Notes under the pieces: generated by a model | Database searches by the model: none | What the model was told of the DNA's origin: nothing | The model's input: only the letters and a program-made list of their open reading frames with translations | Program-made: the position numbers and the translations under genes | Shown: piece after piece, positions 1-6,613 of the stretch | Layout of the letters: every line of letters begins with the position of its first letter | Numbering within the stretch: the stretch's first letter is position 1 | Assembly: GCA_023134955.1 (NCBI GenBank) | Contig: JAGLUC010000342.1 | Coordinates: 1-9,136, forward strand | Reading direction: 5' to 3' | Source: Methylococcales bacterium | GTDB taxonomy: Bacteria > Pseudomonadota > Gammaproteobacteria > Methylococcales > Methylomonadaceae | DNA length: 9,136 nt

Positions 1-48
1 ATTCAGTTATTATGCTCATCATAAACAACTTTCTATTCTCGGACAGTC

Positions 49-56
49 TCCTAGGA
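49..56. promoter_or_regulatory. Palindrome upstream of the WYL gene, possible autoregulatory site
   Basis: TCCTAGGA is a perfect 8-base palindrome 60 bases before the preferred start of the WYL gene. It lies inside a looser inverted pair, CTATTCT (33-39) and AGGATAG (53-59), with one mismatch. BrxR/CapW-type regulators commonly bind inverted repeats in their own promoters, so this could be an operator. The match is short, no convincing -35/-10 pair could be fixed, and chance is a real alternative. Confidence 0.2.
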
Positions 57-115
57 TAGGATGTGCTGTGCTGAGGAACGAAGCGCATATTAGGACAAAT
101 ACAAGAGAAACCAAT

Positions 116-1081
116 ATGGATAAACGAGATAAACTATACGAGCTACATGGGGTATTTGTTCAAGCTAGAGGCACGCTGCTCAGCAAACAACAATTATTAG
201 CACGGCTTGAATGTTCAGATTCAACACTAAAAAGAAGAATTAACGATCTAAAAGACACCTATGGTGCGCCACTAGAATATAACCAAGAGCATCATGGCTG
301 GTATTATCAAAAAGGAGTCAGTTTTGAATTGCCAGGATTATGGTTTAATGATCAAGAACTTTATGCCTTATTAGTGTTAGAACAATTATTAGAAGATATT
401 GATGTTGGCTTGGTCTCAGAACAACTAGCAACTGCAAAAGATAGAATCAAAATACTCCTGTCAACCAAAATAGACCCCGAAGAAAATATCAGCAATAAAC
501 TACGATTAATTAATGTCTTTCATCGGCAATTTGATGAGAATATTTTTAAAGAAATTGCCAAAGCCACCTTTGATGAACGACAAATTGAAATTGACTTTAT
601 CAATAGACAAACCCAACAGAAAACCACCAGAACCATCTCCCCACAACGCATTGTACATTACAAAGACACATGGTATTTAGACAGTTTCTGCCATCTAAAA
701 AATAACTTTAGAACATTCTCGATTGACGGCATTAGCAGAGTAAAGCAATGCCACAATGCAGCAAAAATTATCAATCCAGAGCAGATTGATAAAGCCACAC
801 AACACACATATGGCATATTTTCAGGACAAGCTTTTGAAACAGCAGTACTGCATTTTCAAGCCCCCGTTTCATTCTGGATAGCCAAAGAAACATGGCATCC
901 AAAGCAACAAGGGAAATGGCTGGAAGATGACATCTATGAACTCAAAATTCCTTATCAAAATCCCAAAGAACTACTAGCAGATATTCTAAGATATGCCGAT
1001 AAAGTTATTGTTAAATCTCCAGAATCACTACGACAAAGCATAAAACAAAGTGCAGAAACATTACTCAAAAATCACAAATAA
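116..1081 (+). CDS. WYL-domain transcriptional regulator (wHTH-WYL-WCX)
   Basis: Probable DNA-binding regulator of the adjacent cas operon. The reading frame opens at GTG 68, but I prefer ATG 116: the 16 extra residues look unlike a domain start, and a weak AAGAG lies 8 bases before this ATG. That gives 321 aa. Numbered from ATG 116, residues about 5-65 form a winged helix-turn-helix (LLSKQQLLARLE followed by STLKRRINDLKD, then GWYY as the wing). The WYL domain spans about 145-215 and includes WYLDSFCHLKNNFRTFSIDG, with the name-giving W186-Y187-L188. A C-terminal WCX-like domain follows (KETWHPKQQGKWLEDDIYEL). This is the architecture of BrxR/CapW-type repressors of defence islands. It is co-oriented with cas1 across a 267-base gap that contains a palindrome. 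The family call is firm; that it regulates the cas genes, and any ligand, are inference. Confidence 0.88.
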   Translation: MDKRDKLYELHGVFVQARGTLLSKQQLLARLECSDSTLKRRINDLKDTYGAPLEYNQEHHGWYYQKGVSFELPGLWFNDQELYALLVLEQLLEDIDVGLVSEQLATAKDRIKILLSTKIDPEENISNKLRLINVFHRQFDENIFKEIAKATFDERQIEIDFINRQTQQKTTRTISPQRIVHYKDTWYLDSFCHLKNNFRTFSIDGISRVKQCHNAAKIINPEQIDKATQHTYGIFSGQAFETAVLHFQAPVSFWIAKETWHPKQQGKWLEDDIYELKIPYQNPKELLADILRYADKVIVKSPESLRQSIKQSAETLLKNHK

Positions 1082-1348
1082 AAATTTATTTTAGGTGTAG
1101 GTCAACTATTGACCCTTCAGTGTGTTTAAATATTTTTTACTAAAAGATACCGTAGTAATTAAAGCCCTTCCATGCTTGGGTGGGTTGTGTGATAAGCACC
1201 TAATAAGCCAAGTATATTTTTGTTCAGGAAGTGAGACTTAGATAGCATACTGCCAAACGAATATGATTGATATGTGCAAAATAATAATCTACCTGAGGTT
1301 TGTTAATAACCACTTTACACAATGTTAGACTGAAAGCAGAGGACTAAT
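1082..1348 (+). other. Non-coding region between the WYL gene and cas1
   Basis: No credible coding frame in 267 bases. It holds the GGTCAA/TTGACC palindrome (1100-1114), a weak hairpin in a C/G-rich patch (CCC 1165-1167 and CCA 1170-1172 against TGG 1177-1179 and GGG 1182-1184), and GTTAATAAC, a 9-base palindrome at 1302-1310 close to cas1. The cas1 promoter must lie here, but no -35/-10 pair is good enough to name; TTGTTA at 1300-1305 is the best -35 candidate, with only a poor -10. The stretch is long for a simple promoter, so a leader RNA or a small RNA is possible but not shown. Confidence 0.5.
1100..1114. promoter_or_regulatory. Perfect inverted repeat, candidate WYL operator
   Basis: GGTCAA-CTA-TTGACC has perfect 6-base arms around a 3-base centre. 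It lies 19 bases after the WYL stop codon and about 235 bases before the cas1 start. It is not an intrinsic terminator: the stem is short, and the next T-rich stretch begins well downstream. A symmetric site next to a WYL regulator and ahead of cas1 fits an operator. The distance to cas1 is long unless transcription starts early in this gap. Binding is inference. Confidence 0.35.
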
Positions 1349-2305
1349 ATGGAACAACTCACAGACCTAAAAGCTATATTACACTCAAAACGTGCAAATA
1401 TTTACTATCTGGAAATGTGTCGTGTCATGCAAAAAGATGGTCGAGTCCTTTATCTAACCGAAGAAAAATCAGAAAAACAATATTGGAATATACCTATTGC
1501 TAATACCACCTGTTTATTATTAGGCACAGGCACATCAATCACCCAGGCTGCAATGCGAATGTTAGCCAGTGCTGGTGTGTTAGTAGGGTTTAGTGGCGGA
1601 GGTGCAACACCCTTATTAATGGCAACAGAAATTGAATGGCTCACACCACAAAGTGAATACCGTCCCACAGAATACATACAAGGCTGGCTATCCTTCTGGT
1701 TTGATGATGAAAAACGATTAAATGCAGCCAAACAATTGCAACAAGCCCGTATTCAGTTTATGCAAACAATCTGGGCAAAAGACAGCGATCTAATGCAAGA
1801 AGGGTTTAACATTAAAGATCTAACAATAGAATCAGCTCTTTCTAATATAAATACCAAAATAGACCAAGCCTATAACGTCACCAAACTACTACAAATAGAA
1901 GCAGAATTAACCAAAAAACTCTACAAAATAGCCGCTACAAACACCAAACAAAAAGACTTTGTAAGGAGCAGAGAAACCACCGACCTAGCCAATGACTTTT
2001 TAAATCACGGAAATTATCTAGCGTATGGCTTAGCAGCAACCACACTATGGGTACTGGGTATACCACATGGTTTTGCAGTCATGCATGGTAAAACTCGCCG
2101 TGGCGCATTAGTATTTGATGTCGCAGACTTAATAAAAGATACCCTGGTTCTACCTTGGGCATTTATCTGCGCCAAAGAAAACGCCACAGAACAAGAATTT
2201 AGGCAACAATGTTTACAAGCATTTACTGATCATAAGGCACTGGATTTTATGTTTGAAATAATCAAAGAAGCAGCTTTAAAGGGTAGGAATGATGAAAAAA
2301 ACTAA
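1349..2305 (+). CDS. cas1: CRISPR-associated endonuclease Cas1, subtype I-F
   Basis: Cas1 is the metal-dependent integrase that, with Cas2, inserts new spacers into the CRISPR array. The 318 aa length is typical of Cas1f. N-terminal beta domain: about 1-95, with the conserved LLLGTGTSITQAAMRMLASA and the glycine-rich GFSGGG. C-terminal helical domain: about 105-318. Expected catalytic residues are all visible: E184 in LLQIEAELTKKLYK, H246 in VMHGKTRRG, and D260 in VFDVADLIKD (pattern H...DxAD as in E. coli Cas1 H208/D221). A good AGAGGA sits 5 bases before ATG 1349. In I-F systems cas1 is normally directly followed by cas2-3; here a convergent vapBC pair intervenes, its toxin gene ending 42 bases after the cas1 stop. 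The protein appears intact. Confidence 0.97.
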   Translation: MEQLTDLKAILHSKRANIYYLEMCRVMQKDGRVLYLTEEKSEKQYWNIPIANTTCLLLGTGTSITQAAMRMLASAGVLVGFSGGGATPLLMATEIEWLTPQSEYRPTEYIQGWLSFWFDDEKRLNAAKQLQQARIQFMQTIWAKDSDLMQEGFNIKDLTIESALSNINTKIDQAYNVTKLLQIEAELTKKLYKIAATNTKQKDFVRSRETTDLANDFLNHGNYLAYGLAATTLWVLGIPHGFAVMHGKTRRGALVFDVADLIKDTLVLPWAFICAKENATEQEFRQQCLQAFTDHKALDFMFEIIKEAALKGRNDEKN

Positions 2306-2347
2306 TTCTGTGAGAACCAGTTCAAGGTCGTTGCGAGTCGTAAATGT

Positions 2348-2725
2348 TCAAAAGGAGGGTTCCCAGCACAGGTTTAATGCTTGCGACAGTTTATGCAGGC
2401 GACGATCTCGCGTCCAAAGCAAGGTATTCTTAGCCAAAAATGTAGATGCCAAAAGATGCAAATCAACAAAACCAATTCCTTTACCCATCAACTTATGTCT
2501 TTCCAGACAATATAAAGCCTCATCATGCGTTGCTTCAGATATTCGTGGCAGATTATTTAATAAATTCAAAATTTGATCTCGATTATGCAAACAACCACAA
2601 GCCAGTTCACCCCGAATCATTGGGTGCATCAACACTTGATTCCGTTTAAGCAAACTGACCAATTGCTCATCTTTATCACGCAAATGATCGACCCAGACCG
2701 AAGTGTCAACCAATATTCTGGACAC
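2348..2725 (-). CDS. vapC: VapC-type PIN-domain ribonuclease toxin
   Basis: Type II toxin of the VapBC family. These PIN-domain ribonucleases cut tRNA or rRNA and stop translation unless bound by VapB. The 125 aa length is normal. The acidic catalytic residues are present: D7 in ILVDTSVWVDHL, E40 in MIRGELACG, D88 in GFVDLHLLA and D107 in WTRDRRL. The LVDTSVWVDHLR start and GxGIGFVDLHLLA are typical of the class. Translation starts at GTG 2725-2723, which overlaps the vapB stop by one base (TAGTG), so it is translationally coupled to the antitoxin. It runs opposite to the cas operon and ends 42 bases from the cas1 stop, so cas1 read-through RNA is antisense to it. It looks intact and active; the RNA target cannot be told. 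Confidence 0.93.
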   Translation of the reverse strand: MSRILVDTSVWVDHLRDKDEQLVSLLKRNQVLMHPMIRGELACGCLHNRDQILNLLNNLPRISEATHDEALYCLERHKLMGKGIGFVDLHLLASTFLAKNTLLWTRDRRLHKLSQALNLCWEPSF

Positions 2726-2925
2726 TATTCAACCAAACCTGATTGCCGACGGGGTATCTGCTCAATATCAGGGTCAGAACCACCCAACAAAGCCAATCGC
2801 AGGGCACTTTCTCGCTCAATCAAAGCTTTTAAACCTTCACGCAATAAAGCCGTTTTCTCATGGACACCCGTTAATTCAACTGCTTTGACATATAAATCAT
2901 CATCAATATTAATAGTTGTACGCAT
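2725..2925 (-). CDS. vapB: VapB-type antitoxin
   Basis: Antitoxin of the VapBC pair, 66 aa, normal for the family. The N-terminal MRTTINIDDDLYVKA is the beta strand and first helix of a ribbon-helix-helix DNA-binding domain of the VapB (MetJ/Arc-like) type. The C-terminal part (GGSDPDIEQIPRRQ) is the flexible segment that usually wraps the VapC active site. ATG 2925-2923 is preceded on the minus strand by AGGAG (plus-strand 2932-2936) at 6 bases. VapB together with VapC normally represses its own promoter, which must lie in the 99 bases shared with the start of cas2-3. It comes before the toxin gene, the usual order. Confidence 0.9.
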   Translation of the reverse strand: MRTTINIDDDLYVKAVELTGVHEKTALLREGLKALIERESALRLALLGGSDPDIEQIPRRQSGLVE

Positions 2926-3024
2926 AAACTGCTCCTATTGGATTAGAGTAAATCATCAAATAAGTCATCATTGTATGCTGTTTTTAATGCTCTGGTGTAT
3001 TTTTATATTTCAAGGTGATTTATC
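2926..3024. promoter_or_regulatory. Divergent control region between vapBC and cas2-3
   Basis: These 99 bases must hold the vapBC promoter (minus strand) and perhaps a separate promoter for cas2-3 (plus strand). On the minus strand TACAAT (plus 2970-2975) is a fair -10 but has no matching -35. Just downstream of it TGATGA occurs twice, 12 bases apart (plus-strand TCATCA at 2953-2958 and 2965-2970), a possible VapB-binding direct repeat over the start site. For cas2-3 a clear AAGGTGA (3012-3018) lies 6 bases before the start codon. No strong plus-strand promoter could be named. Confidence 0.3.
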
Positions 3025-5946
3025 ATGATGGTTACCTTTGTCTCGCAGTGCCAGAAAAAAGCACTCAGCCGAACACGTAGAGTGTTAGATAGTTTTGCTA
3101 ATAGAATAGGCGACAACACATGGCAAACCGTCATTACCAATGAAGGTTTAAATGCAGTAAAAAAACTACTCAGAAAAACAGCCTCAAAAAATACAGCGGT
3201 GAGTTGTTTTTGGATTAGGAGCAGATCTAGGAGTGAGCTGGTTTGGATTGTGGGAAATAGAGATGAGTTTAATACAGAGGGTATTGTGCCGGTGAATTAT
3301 ACCAATCAAAAAAATGCACTAAAAATGGATGGAATGAATGTGAATATAGAAAATTATTACGCTAATACAAAAAAGCAGCCTCTTGATCAGCATTTGTTTG
3401 CTGTGGGCTATGTGGCTTATTTGTTATGTAAACAATTAACCGATAATGAAACACTTGCTAAAGCAGTTTTTGTAGCAGGTTGTTGGCATGATGTAGGAAA
3501 AATTGATTCGGGCTTTCAGAATTGGATTTTAGACAAAACTAAGAAAAAGTTAATTGATGAAATTCCAGAGGAAGGGCAACATATTGATAAAAGTGGTAGT
3601 TTCTCTTTTGAAAAACACCCAAGACACAATGAAATATCGTCACTGCTTTATTATTTGTTTGATGATGAAAGTGATAAGTCAGTCAATAAAGCTAATAAGA
3701 AATTAGTTCAGCATACGATTTATTGGCATCACGCCAAACCTATAAGAAAAGAGGAGTTTGAGACGCTAGAAGTTGTTTACAACAAGCTCATTGTATCACT
3801 GACAGAACAGTCAATTAATAGCTTATCGCCAACCCTACACACCTTAATTAACTCGATTAATGTCATCAGTGAAAACCTTGAGTTAGATTTAAAAGTAAGT
3901 TCTTTACTTAAACAGGCAGATGAAGACAGTTTAAGTGGATTACGGATTGATCTCCCTCGTTATAAAAGTTACGGAAAAGGTATAGAAAACATTAAAACCT
4001 ATCAGTCGGATATAGATAACAATGCCAGAAATAATATTGCTAGAACGGCTGTTATTAGTGCAGATAGACTGGTTTCAGCATTAAGTGCGGATGCTTTAAA
4101 TACGCATATTGAACAAAACACCTTACAAAAACTAGCCGAAGATGCACTATTAACTGATCGAGGACTAATAAGCGATATTAAAACTTGTTTGCAAGGATTT
4201 GAAGAAAAATATCCAAATAGTGACAGAAACAAACAGCAAAAAATTGCAGCTCAAAATTTAGTGGATGATATAAGAAGTGTAGGCGTATTAAATGGCCCAG
4301 CGGGCTGTGGTAAAACCAAAATAGCGTTAGAGTGGGCTGCCAATACTAATGCCAGAAAGATCATATGGATATGCCCTAGAGTTCAAATATGCCAAGGTTT
4401 AGTGAATGATTTAACTAGTGATGAATATTTACCCAATACTAAAATTGAAATTTGCACAGGAGAGTTTAAAACAATTTATCAAAATGGCACAGAGCAATCA
4501 ACACCCGAAGGTCAAGAGTTTTCAGGTGATATTGTTTTAACCACCATTGACCAAGTGATAAATACCATTACCACGCACAACAAAGTAACAGGCTTAGTAC
4601 AATATATGAATGCTCATGTGGTTTTTGATGAATACCATGAATACATTCCAATGGATGGTTTTAATTTATTATTTGCAGAGTTGGTTGTCTGTAAACAGCA
4701 GCATGAAAAAAAGGTTAATACGCTACTAGTCTCAGCGACACCCAATTTTTATTTTGTAAATGAATTATTAGCAATCAATGACATTGTTAATATTGATAGC
4801 TTTAATCAAAGCCAGTACAAAATTGAGTTTGAGGACTTTGATGAAAAACTAGAAGATGGCAGTAATCCGCTGTATAGCTCTCAAACAGAAAATACTTTTG
4901 TGATTAGTAATACAGCCATTGCCGCTCAGAAAAGCTTCATCAAAAATCAAAATAACGAAAATGCAATTTTAATTCACTCAAAATTTAAACCGCAAGATAG
5001 AAAGGAGTTATTTGATAAGGTATTTAATGCTTTTAAACAAGATGGTTCTAAAGATTATGATGTTTTACGCTCAGGGCCGATTGTTCAAGCCTCATTAAAC
5101 ATCACTTGCAACAAAATGATTACCGAATTTACCAATGCAGAAAATTGGTTGCAACGCATGGGGCGGTTAGATAGGTTTGGAGAGAATGAAACACCTAATA
5201 TTTATATTTCAGCAATCACTGAAAATGTTAAAAATGGCAAGTCATTGGGTAATGCTAAATTTCTTAACAGCCTATATTGTTTACAAAGTAGCAAGGCATG
5301 GTTTGATTTTTTACAAGCTAAATTACCAGAGGATGGCATAGTAAATATTTCTAAAATGTACCAAATTTACCAAGCATTTTATGAAAATGAAACCAGTATT
5401 AAGGCTATTGAGCAAGATTTAATTGTAGCATTAAAAACGAGCGTAAATATCATTGATGAAAAAATTATAGACCCTATTTCGTTCCCTAAAAAGACCAAAC
5501 TTCCTAAGGGTAGTGTAAAAATTAAAAACAACTCATTACGAGGCAATAGTCGTTTTGTACAAATGGCAGTAATCAATATTGATAATGGTGTAGTAGATGT
5601 AAGTAATGAATATGCTTGTATGGGTGAAACATTTACTTTATCTGTTAGTGAAATTTTAGGTTATGGCGATAGTGAGAAAAACCTCTTAGACTTTATGGCT
5701 AAAAAGCATCACAGCATTATAGAAAATAAAAACTATGGCGTTAAAGCCACCACAAAATATAAAGATCGGGTGTACCTTAAAAAAGCTAAAGAACCAGAAA
5801 CCCCTATTTATTTAAGCTACACACCGAATGATTTAAAAAAAGTAGAAGCAGAGCCGCATTCCTATGCCATTTATTACGCCGTAGGAAAGAACCAATCTAT
5901 TGGGGCTATTTCAGCCCATCAACTTAAAACCATTGACTATCAATAA
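3025..5946 (+). CDS. cas3: Cas2-Cas3 fusion, helicase-nuclease of subtype I-F
   Basis: Fusion protein with two jobs: Cas2 scaffold for Cas1 during spacer integration, and HD nuclease/helicase that degrades DNA opened by Cascade. 973 aa. The Cas2 domain covers about 1-93 (TFVSQCQKKALSRTRRVLD, NTWQTVIT, FWIRSRSRSELVWIVG), as in other I-F Cas2-3 proteins. HD domain about 110-350: H123, H155-D156 in CWHDVGKID, H198/H201 in EKHPRHNE, H235-H236 in YWHHAKP. SF2 helicase about 410-720: Walker A GPAGCGKT (424-431), Walker B DEYH (535-538), SAT (570-572), LIHSKF (649-654), and motif VI QRMGRLDRFG (710-719). The C-terminal domain includes AIYYAVGKNQSIGAIS. ATG 3025 is followed by ATG 3028; AAGGTGA spacing (6 or 9) favours 3025. 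All motifs are intact. cas3 is used as symbol; the product is the Cas2-3 fusion. Confidence 0.96.
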   Translation: MMVTFVSQCQKKALSRTRRVLDSFANRIGDNTWQTVITNEGLNAVKKLLRKTASKNTAVSCFWIRSRSRSELVWIVGNRDEFNTEGIVPVNYTNQKNALKMDGMNVNIENYYANTKKQPLDQHLFAVGYVAYLLCKQLTDNETLAKAVFVAGCWHDVGKIDSGFQNWILDKTKKKLIDEIPEEGQHIDKSGSFSFEKHPRHNEISSLLYYLFDDESDKSVNKANKKLVQHTIYWHHAKPIRKEEFETLEVVYNKLIVSLTEQSINSLSPTLHTLINSINVISENLELDLKVSSLLKQADEDSLSGLRIDLPRYKSYGKGIENIKTYQSDIDNNARNNIARTAVISADRLVSALSADALNTHIEQNTLQKLAEDALLTDRGLISDIKTCLQGFEEKYPNSDRNKQQKIAAQNLVDDIRSVGVLNGPAGCGKTKIALEWAANTNARKIIWICPRVQICQGLVNDLTSDEYLPNTKIEICTGEFKTIYQNGTEQSTPEGQEFSGDIVLTTIDQVINTITTHNKVTGLVQYMNAHVVFDEYHEYIPMDGFNLLFAELVVCKQQHEKKVNTLLVSATPNFYFVNELLAINDIVNIDSFNQSQYKIEFEDFDEKLEDGSNPLYSSQTENTFVISNTAIAAQKSFIKNQNNENAILIHSKFKPQDRKELFDKVFNAFKQDGSKDYDVLRSGPIVQASLNITCNKMITEFTNAENWLQRMGRLDRFGENETPNIYISAITENVKNGKSLGNAKFLNSLYCLQSSKAWFDFLQAKLPEDGIVNISKMYQIYQAFYENETSIKAIEQDLIVALKTSVNIIDEKIIDPISFPKKTKLPKGSVKIKNNSLRGNSRFVQMAVINIDNGVVDVSNEYACMGETFTLSVSEILGYGDSEKNLLDFMAKKHHSIIENKNYGVKATTKYKDRVYLKKAKEPETPIYLSYTPNDLKKVEAEPHSYAIYYAVGKNQSIGAISAHQLKTIDYQ

Positions 5947-5964
5947 TAAAGGGCTAGAATTAAA

Positions 5965-5991
5965 CGTACAAAAAATCTATTAAATTGTACA
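5965..5991. promoter_or_regulatory. YefM/Phd-type operator with TGTACA core
   Basis: TGTACA (5986-5991) is the palindromic core known for YefM-YoeB operators. CGTACA (5965-5970) upstream is one base off the same core. Their centres are 21 bases apart, about two helical turns, so both face the same side of the DNA. Together they also make an inverted pair GTACAA (5966-5971)/TTGTAC (5985-5990). The site ends 17 bases before the antitoxin start, where autoregulation by the antitoxin and antitoxin-toxin complex is expected. Binding is inferred from family knowledge. Confidence 0.6.
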
Positions 5992-6008
5992 CTTTAAGGG
6001 CGTAAATT

Positions 6009-6248
6009 ATGAAAACACTCACTTCAACCGAAGCAAGAAAAAATTTTAGTGCCGTTATATCAGGGCTAGAAGATAGCCCCGTTATTATTTCTAAGCAAGA
6101 TAAAGAGGTTGCTGTCATGCTTTCCTCAGCACGCTATAAAGAACTAAAAAAACTGGAAGACATTCTATATGGGAAAGCGGCTGAACTGGCAATGCAGGAG
6201 GGGTTTGTATCAAATACAGAAGCAGATAACTTACTGGATAGCTTATAA
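6009..6248 (+). CDS. Phd/YefM-family antitoxin
   Basis: Antitoxin of the second toxin-antitoxin pair, 79 aa. The N-terminal MKTLTSTEARKNFSAVISGL is the classic Phd/YefM fold (STEARKNF, then PVIISKQDKEVAVMLSSARYKEL), which dimerises and binds operator DNA. The C-terminal tail (about 55-79) is the part that would neutralise the toxin. AAGGG (5996-6000) lies 8 bases before the ATG. It starts 62 bases after cas2-3, behind a TGTACA operator, and its stop codon abuts the toxin GTG with no gap. It can be read both from its own promoter and from cas operon transcripts, since all are on the same strand. Intact by length and motifs. Confidence 0.93.
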   Translation: MKTLTSTEARKNFSAVISGLEDSPVIISKQDKEVAVMLSSARYKELKKLEDILYGKAAELAMQEGFVSNTEADNLLDSL

Positions 6249-6542
6249 GTGAGGGACTATAAGCTAACAAAGCAGGCATTTAAGGTTTTAAAGTTGTTGT
6301 CAAAAAACAATCCTAAAATAGCAAAAAAAATAAAAGGGATTATTAATGATTTAAGAAATGATGCTATTTCGGGTGAAAGCTTACAGGGCTACCGTCAGTT
6401 TAAGAAAATAAGAGCTGGGAAATACCGCTTAATTTACTCTTATCAAGAAGAGCTACTGTTAATTACCATTATTGAAAAAAGAGAAACGGTTTATCAAACA
6501 TTTGCACATTTAGTTAAAAGTTCTAACTTCTTAGAAAAGTAG
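6249..6542 (+). CDS. RelE/YoeB-like mRNA-interferase toxin
   Basis: Toxin of the RelE/ParE superfamily, 97 aa, likely a ribosome-dependent mRNA endonuclease inhibited by the preceding Phd/YefM-type antitoxin. Helical N-terminal half with YKLTKQAFKVLKLLSKN, then the beta-sheet core FKKIRAGKYRLIYSYQEELL and ITIIEKRETVY. Basic and aromatic residues in the usual active-site positions are R55, R60, R78 and Y82. It starts with GTG 6249-6251 right after the antitoxin TAA, with no good ribosome binding site of its own, so translation depends on the antitoxin. This arrangement keeps toxin synthesis low. Whether it is closer to RelE, YafQ or YoeB cannot be settled by eye. The YefM-type operator and partner lean towards a YefM-YoeB-like pair. 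Confidence 0.88.
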   Translation: MRDYKLTKQAFKVLKLLSKNNPKIAKKIKGIINDLRNDAISGESLQGYRQFKKIRAGKYRLIYSYQEELLLITIIEKRETVYQTFAHLVKSSNFLEK

Positions 6543-6575
6543 CTTGTTCAGTAGAAAGATTGGATCAAGCTTTTA
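6541..6575 (+). terminator. Weak hairpin after the toxin gene, possible attenuator
   Basis: AGCTTG (6541-6546) can pair with CAAGCT (6566-6571), extended by TC/GA across one mismatch, with a short T stretch directly after and a longer one further on. The stem is weak and the loop large, so at most a leaky terminator that would reduce read-through from the toxin-antitoxin unit into cas7fv. It begins inside the toxin stop codon. Confidence 0.22.
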
Positions 6576-6613
6576 AATAATCTATTTTTATCGTTAATCA
6601 AAGGAAATATGGA

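Noticed and set aside
68..115. GTG 68 as start of the WYL regulator
   Set aside because: It adds 16 residues with no domain character. ATG 116 begins right before the helix-turn-helix, as usual for the family.
1221..1246. GTTCA...CTTAG segment resembling the two ends of an I-F repeat, suggesting a CreA-like degenerate repeat
   Set aside because: The middle is 10 bases rather than about 15 and lacks the CTGCC/GGCAG stem, so no repeat hairpin can form. Most likely chance.
1450..1731. Minus-strand open frame of 93 codons inside cas1
   Set aside because: Fully within the conserved cas1 coding sequence, with no ribosome binding site or domain; an antisense shadow.
2289..3028. Overlapping plus-strand open frames at 2289-2576, 2446-2649, 2573-3028 and 2703-2888
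   Set aside because: They lie opposite the well-supported vapC and vapB genes, overlap one another, and their translations show no recognisable domain. They are shadows.
4002..4232. Minus-strand open frame of 76 codons inside cas2-3 (and a similar one at 5379-5576)
   Set aside because: Both are antisense to conserved helicase coding sequence. The hydrophobic look comes from reading AT-rich DNA backwards.
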